The position numbers were made by a program, and so were the translations under genes. DNA of 5,722 nt from an uncultured Lachnospiraceae bacterium. GTDB taxonomy: Bacteria > Bacillota > Clostridia > Lachnospirales > Lachnospiraceae. Below the pieces are notes generated by a model. It saw only the letters and a program-made list of their open reading frames with translations, was not told the origin of the DNA and searched no databases. Each line of letters opens with the position of its first letter. Within the stretch, counting starts at the first letter, position 1. The stretch lies in contig CAKRCW010000015.1 in the NCBI GenBank assembly GCA_934309145.1, positions 1 through 5,722 of the forward strand, in the 5' to 3' direction. This document shows, piece after piece, positions 1-3,967 of the stretch.

Positions 1-24
1 TACTAATAGGTCGAGGGCTTATCC
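1..24 (+). rRNA. 23S ribosomal RNA, 3' end only
   Basis: The first bases (TACTAATAGGTCGAGGGCTT) match the highly conserved 3' terminus of bacterial 23S rRNA, recalled from the family. Only the last two dozen bases are present, and the gene continues to the left of the window. The mature end is placed near base 24 (GGGCTTATCC), where the 3' strand of the terminal helix normally finishes; this could be off by a few bases. The roughly 100 bases that follow look like transcribed spacer. They contain a small inverted repeat (TTCTGT at 83-88 with ACAGAA at 114-119) but no 5S rRNA that I can recognise before the terminator. Confidence 0.85.
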
Positions 25-126
25 TTAGAGGTTTTGAGAGACGGAAAGATGTGTAGGTTAATAGATGACAGGATATAGAGATTTCTGTGTGGAGTTCTGA
101 AGGTACATGAGAAACAGAATATATAA

Positions 127-162
127 TAAAAAAGATAGATGAGTTTTCATCTATCTTTTTTA
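127..162. terminator. Bidirectional intrinsic terminator between rRNA operon and Mbeg1-like gene
   Basis: A perfect hairpin pairs GATAGATGA (134-142) with TCATCTATC (147-155) around a GTTT loop. It is flanked by A6 on the left (128-133) and T6 on the right (156-161), so it has a U-tract when transcribed from either strand. It would end the rRNA operon on the plus strand and the hydrolase mRNA on the minus strand. The hydrolase's last codons and its TGA stop (147-149) lie inside one stem arm. Confidence 0.88.
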
Positions 163-1247
163 TTTGCTTTGACCATCATTTTAATTAACAAAAGTGTGGC
201 ATCTATTATAGCTTCAGAGGTCTCCTTTGGAAGGCTTTTTCCTGTTTGCATAACATTAATTATATCCCTAAGATTTAGAGTAAAGAAATCATCCACGGTC
301 TCAATCCCAGCGGAATTAAGAATAAGAAAAACTGCATCGACAATATCCTTTCGTTGTTCCTTTGGAATAAGGCTTAGCCATTCATCAATAGCTTTATTAG
401 TGTTTAAGCTTTGATTGCCAATGCTTTTAGCGTAGATGAAATGATTGCCAAGAACCTGCCAGGATAAGGCATCATGCTGCTTTAATCCTTTGTTATCACT
501 TTTAACAACTTCATAGCTTTCCTGATGCTCGAACAACATACCAACAACAGAAGATTCTGGAATTATAGTTTTAGTTATTGGCAGGATTTTTTTATAATTA
601 TCTGTGTTTACAATATCTTGTGAAAATCCCGGACCATCATTATTATATATTTTAATTATTTTGGCAAAAATATCAGGATTACAGTGCATGCCGGCATAAA
701 GTGCAAAATTACCACCCTTAGAGTGACCACCGAGCCGTATAGACGTTAAATCTGATACATCCAGTGAATTAAGATAATTTACTGCCTTGAAATGACCAGG
801 TGTATGTTTCATATATAACATATTGAAATCTTCGCGCCAGCCAATTAAGGTAGAGTCGGTACCCGAAAATGCAACATATATAGATGAATCGTCAAGTAAA
901 GTTGTAATTGCTGAAAATTGTGACTGTTCATCCTCATTAATGTCATTTATATAATGTGATAATATAATATCCTTGAAACGATTGCTGTTAGCCATTTCCT
1001 TAAAAATAAATATAGAATTTTTAGTCATTGATACATGGTTTAATATTTCTTCTTCATCATTTATAGCGAAGAATTTATCAGCTGCATCCTTTAAAGGTAT
1101 ACCTTTAGATATTTCAGAGGGAACAACTATATCCGTAAAATCTATATATGCTAATTGAGACAGTATCAGGTTGTCAATATCATTAAATGAATCCTGAGAA
1201 AATGTTAAATCTCCCCGCCATTTTATATAATCTATTATATTACTCAT
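147..1247 (-). CDS. Mbeg1-like (DUF2974) alpha/beta hydrolase
   Basis: A 366-residue protein resembling the DUF2974/Mbeg1-like family, lipase-like alpha/beta hydrolases common in Firmicutes whose substrate is not established. The start is set at ATG 1247, because an AGGGGTG ribosome site lies six bases upstream and the family typically begins near MSNIIDYIKWRGDL. The open frame runs 34 codons further up, but that extension has no such signal and crosses the predicted promoter. Visible features are VAFSGTDSTLIGWREDF (125-141), typical of class-3-lipase-like proteins; the nucleophile elbow GGHSKGG (173-179) with Ser176; NNDGPGF (202-208) with Asp204; and QHDALSW (257-263) with His258, a plausible third triad member. 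There is no signal peptide or clear membrane segment, so it is probably cytoplasmic. It is convergent with the rRNA operon and divergent from pnuC. The family call is from recalled motifs; the triad beyond Ser176 is inference. Confidence 0.88.
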   Translation of the reverse strand: MSNIIDYIKWRGDLTFSQDSFNDIDNLILSQLAYIDFTDIVVPSEISKGIPLKDAADKFFAINDEEEILNHVSMTKNSIFIFKEMANSNRFKDIILSHYINDINEDEQSQFSAITTLLDDSSIYVAFSGTDSTLIGWREDFNMLYMKHTPGHFKAVNYLNSLDVSDLTSIRLGGHSKGGNFALYAGMHCNPDIFAKIIKIYNNDGPGFSQDIVNTDNYKKILPITKTIIPESSVVGMLFEHQESYEVVKSDNKGLKQHDALSWQVLGNHFIYAKSIGNQSLNTNKAIDEWLSLIPKEQRKDIVDAVFLILNSAGIETVDDFFTLNLRDIINVMQTGKSLPKETSEAIIDATLLLIKMMVKANKKDR

Positions 1248-1253
1248 CTGCGT

Positions 1254-1260
1254 CACCCCT
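1254..1260 (-). promoter_or_regulatory. Ribosome binding site that fixes the Mbeg1-like start
   Basis: On the minus strand AGGGGTG stands six bases before ATG 1247. The alternative upstream ATG at 1349 has no comparable purine-rich site. This supports the 366-residue start over the 400-residue one. Confidence 0.75.
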
Positions 1261-1287
1261 AACATAATTAAGATGAAATTAGATAAC

Positions 1288-1312
1288 ATTTTATCATAGT
1301 TGTTGATAAAAT
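1288..1312. promoter_or_regulatory. Candidate operator palindrome in the divergent promoter region
   Basis: ATTTTATCA (1288-1296) and TGATAAAAT (1304-1312) form a perfect 9-bp inverted repeat around a 7-bp spacer (TAGTTGT). The palindrome covers the -10, spacer and part of the -35 of the predicted leftward promoter, and the -35 of the predicted rightward promoter. A dimeric repressor bound here could control both genes. No T-run follows either arm, so it is not a typical terminator. The regulator is unknown. Confidence 0.5.
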
Positions 1313-1315
1313 CAA
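1288..1315 (-). promoter_or_regulatory. Predicted promoter of the Mbeg1-like gene
   Basis: On the minus strand TTGATT (-35, plus-strand 1310-1315) is separated by 16 bp from TAAAAT (-10, plus-strand 1288-1293). It sits about 40 bp upstream of the chosen start codon. The whole promoter overlaps a 25-bp palindrome. This is a sequence prediction only. Confidence 0.5.
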
Positions 1316-1331
1316 TATAAGATATTACAAT
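1303..1331 (+). promoter_or_regulatory. Predicted promoter of pnuC
   Basis: TTGATA (1303-1308) and TACAAT (1326-1331) are separated by exactly 17 bp, each close to the sigma-70-type consensus. Transcription would start near 1338, giving a leader of roughly 90 bases before the pnuC start codon. Its -35 lies within the right arm of the 25-bp palindrome. I see no riboswitch structure that I can recognise in the leader. Confidence 0.5.
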
Positions 1332-1418
1332 AGATGAGGCACGATGCATTACATAACAAAAATAAGCTTGAACAGGCTACAGATTATATAAAATGGATAG
1401 ATGTGTGCAAAATTAATT

Positions 1419-1426
1419 AAGGGAAG
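1419..1426 (+). promoter_or_regulatory. Ribosome binding site that fixes the pnuC start
   Basis: AAGGGAAG lies four bases before ATG 1431. The upstream in-frame ATG at 1401 has no purine-rich site before it. This supports ATG 1431 as the start codon. Confidence 0.65.
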
Positions 1427-1430
1427 ATGT

Positions 1431-2111
1431 ATGAACAATCCAATAAAAATGTTATCAAAAAGAGAATGGATTATATGGATGGGCTCACTTATTATAGTGT
1501 TTGCCTCAAATATTATAACAACAGATTTTGATTTACTTACACTTGTAGCTGCGTTAATAGGTGTAACTTCATTGATATTTGCTGCTAAAGGCAATGTATG
1601 GGCGCAGGTTTTGATGGTTATATTTAGTATTTTGTATGGGATTATTTCATTCAGATTTCACTATTGGGGTGAGATGATTACATATCTTGGTATGACAATG
1701 CCTATGTCAGTGTGGTCAACAATAACCTGGCTTAAAAATCCTTCCGAGGAAAATGGAAGTGAAGTCCAAATCCAGATATTGAACAAAAAACATATAATAG
1801 GTCTGATAATTAGCGAAATATTTGTAACCGGAGTATTTTACTATATACTAAAGCTTCTAAATACTCCTAATATCATATTCAGTACAATATCAATTATAAC
1901 AAGCTTCCTTGCAACGTCACTGACAATGCTCAGGTCATCATATTATGCCATTGGTTATGCTGCAAATGATATCGTTCTTATTATTTTATGGGTTCTGGCA
2001 TCAATTGAGAACCCCGCATATATTCCTGTAGTTGTCAATTTTAGTATATTCTTTATAAATGATATGTATGGGTTTGTGAGTTGGAAAAAACGTGAGATAC
2101 AGCAGGCGTAG
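1431..2111 (+). CDS. pnuC: PnuC-family nicotinamide riboside transporter
   Basis: A 226-residue integral membrane protein of the PnuC family, which moves nicotinamide riboside (an NAD precursor) across the cytoplasmic membrane by facilitated diffusion, with trapping by phosphorylation inside. Hydrophobic segments lie at about 12-30, 33-52, 54-74, 82-101, 121-140, 147-167, 178-192 and 196-214, consistent with the SWEET-like fold. Family-like motifs are YWGEMITYLGMTMPMSVW (78-95), RSSYYAIGYAANDIVLIILW (168-187) and NDMYGFVSW (210-218) near the C-terminus. Length is normal for Firmicute members. Related PnuT and PnuX carry thiamine and riboflavin-type substrates, so the exact ligand is not fixed by sequence reading alone. 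No nicotinamide riboside kinase gene is nearby. It probably has its own promoter, sharing a palindrome with the divergent hydrolase gene. No clear terminator is visible immediately after it. Confidence 0.93.
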   Translation: MNNPIKMLSKREWIIWMGSLIIVFASNIITTDFDLLTLVAALIGVTSLIFAAKGNVWAQVLMVIFSILYGIISFRFHYWGEMITYLGMTMPMSVWSTITWLKNPSEENGSEVQIQILNKKHIIGLIISEIFVTGVFYYILKLLNTPNIIFSTISIITSFLATSLTMLRSSYYAIGYAANDIVLIILWVLASIENPAYIPVVVNFSIFFINDMYGFVSWKKREIQQA

Positions 2112-2160
2112 TGAATTTGTGTATAAACTTCCTTTATTCTGTTGATTTTATTATAATTTC

Positions 2161-2190
2161 TTACCACACTCTTACCACACTTTTACCACA
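2161..2190. repeat. Three TTACCACA direct repeats, 11-bp period
   Basis: TTACCACA occurs at 2161-2168, 2172-2179 and 2183-2190, spaced exactly 11 bp, about one helical turn. On the minus strand each unit reads TGTGGTAA preceded by purine-rich bases. The helical phasing suggests a protein bound on one face of the DNA. The location, about 110 bp past the 3' end of a tRNA gene, is where arm-type sites of tyrosine recombinases often lie, but no integrase gene is in the window. Confidence 0.8.
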
Positions 2191-2201
2191 TTTTTTTCCA
2201 A

Positions 2202-2241
2202 TTTCAAGCAGTTTGAAACACTCTGAAACAACTTATTTCAG
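2202..2241. repeat. Cluster of TTTCA/TGAAA inverted repeats
   Basis: TTTCAA (2202-2207) pairs with TTGAAA (2213-2218) across 5 bp, and CTGAAA (2223-2228) pairs with TTTCAG (2236-2241) across 7 bp. TGAAACA also occurs twice as a direct repeat, 10 bp apart. The cluster lies between the TTACCACA repeats and the tRNA terminator. Its role is not known; it could be part of a recombination site or of a structured RNA end. Confidence 0.55.
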
Positions 2242-2249
2242 AAAAAGAA

Positions 2250-2292
2250 AAAAGCCCTAAAACCAAGTAAATACAAGATTTTAAAGGCTTTT
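2250..2292 (-). terminator. Intrinsic terminator of the tRNA-Trp transcript
   Basis: Read on the minus strand, AAAGCC-TTTAAAATC (plus 2277-2292) pairs with GGTTTTAGGGCTTT (plus 2250-2264) with one bulged base and a loop of about a dozen bases. A run TTTTTTCTTTTTC follows. It begins about ten bases past the tRNA 3' end, so the tRNA appears to be a single-gene transcript. Confidence 0.75.
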
Positions 2293-2300
2293 ACTAATAG

Positions 2301-2371
2301 CAGGGGATGAGAGAATCGAACTCCCGCCAAAGGTTTTGGAGACCCCTATCATACCATTTGACCAATCCCCT
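2301..2371 (-). tRNA. tRNA-Trp (anticodon CCA)
   Basis: The minus strand folds into a complete 71-base cloverleaf. The acceptor stem is AGGGGAT/ATCCCCT with seven perfect pairs. The D stem is GTCA/TGAT with loop AATGGTA, the anticodon loop is CTCCAAA with CCA at plus 2337-2339, and the T arm is GGGAG-TTCGATT-CTCTC. The A1-U72 pair, G5-C68 pair and discriminator G73 agree with bacterial tryptophan identity elements. The anticodon stem is weak, with two G-U pairs at its top (GGGGT/ACCTT). The terminal CCA is not encoded (CTA follows G73), so it must be added after transcription. It has its own promoter and terminator. Confidence 0.93.
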
Positions 2372-2380
2372 ATGTAGTTT

Positions 2381-2403
2381 GTGCTTTACCTGTCGCAAAG
2401 CAC
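2381..2403 (-). other. Hairpin in the tRNA 5' leader
   Basis: GTGCTTT and AAAGCAC form a perfect 7-bp inverted repeat around nine bases, located between the predicted tRNA promoter and the mature 5' end. It lies in the part of the precursor that RNase P removes. It may help processing or simply cap the leader; the function is inference. Confidence 0.55.
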
Positions 2404-2410
2404 ATGTATT

Positions 2411-2438
2411 ATTATACAGCTTGGGAAGATTTTGTCAA
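2411..2438 (-). promoter_or_regulatory. Promoter of tRNA-Trp
   Basis: On the minus strand a perfect TTGACA (plus 2433-2438) and a perfect TATAAT (plus 2411-2416) are separated by 16 bp. The mature tRNA begins 39 bases beyond the -10. A consensus promoter of this kind suits a highly expressed stable RNA. Confidence 0.85.
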
Positions 2439-2462
2439 GTAAAAAATGATATTAATAACACT

Positions 2463-2490
2463 TTTACTGATGCGTTTAATTTGATATAAT
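2463..2490 (+). promoter_or_regulatory. Predicted extended -10 promoter of the Nudix-LRR pair
   Basis: TATAAT (2485-2490) is preceded by TGA, giving an extended -10 (TGnTATAAT). A weak -35, TTTACT (2463-2468), lies 16 bp upstream. The start codon of the Nudix gene is about 45 bases downstream. This promoter diverges from the tRNA promoter, with the two -35 elements about 25 bp apart. Confidence 0.65.
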
Positions 2491-2535
2491 AAATCAGTTA
2501 AAATGGATAAAACTAGGTGAAAGGAAAACAGTAAA

Positions 2536-3039
2536 ATGGAACTTTGGGATATATATGATGAAAATAAAGTGAGAACGGGAAGAACTATGGAGCGTAATGA
2601 CTGGCATATGAAGGCTGGTGATTACCATCTTACTGTCCTTGGCGTAATAAGACATGTTGATGGCAGATTTCTTATTACCAAGCGTGTAATGACAAAAGCA
2701 TGGGCTGCCGGTTGTTGGGAAGTGTCTGGTGGAGCGGCTCAGGCAGGAGAGGAATCCGAGGATGCTGTAAAAAGAGAGATAATAGAGGAAACCGGACTTG
2801 ATGTTAATGGATGGGACGGTGGATATCTATTTACATATAGACGTGATAATCCGGATGAGGGAGATAATTATTTTGTAGATGTATATAGATATACAGGTGA
2901 TTTTTCAGATAAAGATATTCATTTGCAGGAGGCTGAGACAGATGGATATATGTTAGCAGATATTGAGGATATCAAAAAGATTGCTGGTGATGGTAAATTC
3001 CTTCACTACGATAGTATAAAGGCAGCATTTGAAGGGTGA
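2536..3039 (+). CDS. Nudix hydrolase
   Basis: A 167-residue Nudix protein that would hydrolyse a nucleoside-diphosphate-linked or similar pyrophosphate compound, using divalent metal ions, in the cytoplasm. Residues 66-88 match the Nudix box G-x5-E-x7-RE-U-x-EE-x-G-U exactly: G66, E72, R80-E81, E84-E85, G87, L88. All metal-binding glutamates are present. The N-terminus MELWDIYDENKVRTGR matches the start style of the subgroup related to YfcD and isopentenyl-diphosphate isomerase-like proteins, which supports ATG 2536. A purine stretch AGGTGAAAGG precedes it. The substrate cannot be read from sequence. Its stop codon overlaps the ribosome site of the next gene, so the two are almost surely co-transcribed and perhaps translationally coupled. 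There is no added DNA-binding domain, so it is not an NrtR-type regulator of the nearby pnuC. Confidence 0.94.
   Translation: MELWDIYDENKVRTGRTMERNDWHMKAGDYHLTVLGVIRHVDGRFLITKRVMTKAWAAGCWEVSGGAAQAGEESEDAVKREIIEETGLDVNGWDGGYLFTYRRDNPDEGDNYFVDVYRYTGDFSDKDIHLQEAETDGYMLADIEDIKKIAGDGKFLHYDSIKAAFEG
3032..3038 (+). promoter_or_regulatory. Ribosome binding site overlapping the Nudix stop codon; fixes LRR start
   Basis: AAGGGTG (3032-3038) ends within the Nudix TGA stop (3037-3039) and lies six bases before ATG 3045. A GTG at 3036 could open the frame three codons earlier, but it would fall inside this ribosome site and has none of its own. ATG 3045 is therefore preferred, and the arrangement suggests translational coupling. 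Confidence 0.75.
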
Positions 3040-3044
3040 TTTTT

Positions 3045-3839
3045 ATGCAGCTTAAAATAGATGGTGATACTATAGCCAAGAAAGCATACCTGGGAGATAA
3101 TACACTTATCGATATTGTCATTCCTGAAGATGTAAAAAAAATTGAAGATTGGGCATTTGCACAATGTGGCAGACTTAAATCAATACATCTTCCTGATAAC
3201 ATTGAATATGTAGGAAGAAATATATTTGCTGGATGTGATGCACTTGACGAGATAAGAGTATATAGGCTTGAACAAGCCTTTGATAGTTATACGATTACAT
3301 ATATATCACAAATGCTTGCGGTTGCCATGAAATATTTTGGCTATAACGCTGGCGACTGGCTTAAGGTTATCGGTTCGCCAGCATGGTTTGATAATTGGGA
3401 CGCATCTTGTGACAGTTATATAAAAACGCAGGACGATGTTGGATTTATGCCATTTTTGGCTGGCGGAGAGGAGGATTATTCTGATAGCGAGCATGAAAGA
3501 ATGATATATTCATATAATACCAGAAAACGGAAGGTAAAAACTCTATTTCGCAGATTAGCATTGAAAAAGGCATTTCCAATAAATGATTACAGAATGTCAG
3601 CATGGAGAGAGTACTTAATTTCAGCATATGAACCATTGGTAGATGTCCTTAAAGAGGATAATATCCATGTACATGATGATGTAAGAATATGTGTAGATGA
3701 AGGCATTATAATGCTTAACAATATGAGGGCATTAATTAACGTCCTTCCTGAGGAATGTGTTGAGCTTAGGGCAATTCTTATGAATTATTTTGAAAATGTT
3801 AATTGCGATGAAGATATATGGGATGAATTTGAAATTTGA
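3045..3839 (+). CDS. Leucine-rich-repeat (BspA/LRR_5-type) cytoplasmic protein
   Basis: A 264-residue protein whose N-terminus carries nearly three 23-residue LRR_5/BspA-type repeats: 11-33, 34-56 and 57-73. Each has the A-F/Y-x-x-C/N-x-x-L-x-x-I-x-(I/L)-P-x-x-(V/I)-x-x-(I/V) pattern. The rest (about 75-264) is mixed and mostly helical, ends in an acidic tail (CDEDIWDEFEI), and holds a segment at about 185-250 (WREYLISAYEPLV to ILMNYFE). That segment resembles, from memory, ankyrin-like tails of some clostridial LRR proteins. There is no signal peptide, sortase motif or membrane segment, so unlike classical surface BspA proteins it is probably cytoplasmic. It is the second gene of a unit with the Nudix hydrolase. 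LRR domains usually bind proteins; the partner and function are unknown. The LRR part is well supported, the C-terminal assignment is weak. Confidence 0.78.
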   Translation: MQLKIDGDTIAKKAYLGDNTLIDIVIPEDVKKIEDWAFAQCGRLKSIHLPDNIEYVGRNIFAGCDALDEIRVYRLEQAFDSYTITYISQMLAVAMKYFGYNAGDWLKVIGSPAWFDNWDASCDSYIKTQDDVGFMPFLAGGEEDYSDSEHERMIYSYNTRKRKVKTLFRRLALKKAFPINDYRMSAWREYLISAYEPLVDVLKEDNIHVHDDVRICVDEGIIMLNNMRALINVLPEECVELRAILMNYFENVNCDEDIWDEFEI

Positions 3840-3926
3840 TATTATCGGTTAAGGTAAATAAAAATTCTATATGTGCTTATGTATAGTTCAAAAATAGATG
3901 TTTAAATTAATAATTTATTATGCTAA

Positions 3927-3932
3927 TATAAT
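3927..3932 (+). promoter_or_regulatory. Possible -10 element for the flotillin-like gene
   Basis: A perfect TATAAT lies 36 bases before the start codon in a very AT-rich 128-base gap. No convincing -35 is visible at 16-18 bp: TTTAAA at 3901-3906 gives a 20-bp spacer. With such base composition TATAAT-like strings are frequent, so this is a weak call. The gap shows no clear terminator for the gene pair before it. Confidence 0.3.
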
Positions 3933-3967
3933 AAAATATAAAATATATAATTAAATGGAGGGTACAT

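Larger units (their letters stand above)
1218..1396. repeat. Perfect 16-bp inverted repeat, arms 1218-1233 and 1381-1396
   Basis: CCATTTTATATAATCT at 1218-1233 is the exact reverse complement of AGATTATATAAAATGG at 1381-1396. The left arm is inside the hydrolase gene, where its minus strand encodes the DYIKW codons near the N-terminus. The right arm lies in the leader of pnuC. The arms are 147 bases apart. The sequence is AT-rich, so chance is possible, but a perfect 16-mer within such a short distance is notable. Confidence 0.6.

Noticed and set aside
139..414. Plus-strand open frame opposite the hydrolase gene
   Set aside because: It lies wholly antisense to a well-supported coding sequence, begins inside the terminator hairpin, and shows no ribosome site or family resemblance.
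1248..1349. 34-codon N-terminal extension of the Mbeg1-like protein
   Set aside because: ATG 1247 has a strong ribosome site and matches the family start; the extension crosses the predicted promoter and palindrome.
1332..1430. Riboswitch in the pnuC leader
   Set aside because: The leader is short and AT-rich, and I see no conserved aptamer-like stems or terminator hairpin before the gene.
2161..2190. TTACCACA repeats as a CRISPR array
   Set aside because: Units of 8 bases at 11-bp period are far too short, with no spacers of CRISPR size and no cas genes.
2307..2489. Open frame of 60 codons on the plus strand
   Set aside because: It runs antisense through the tRNA-Trp gene and its promoter and has no coding character.
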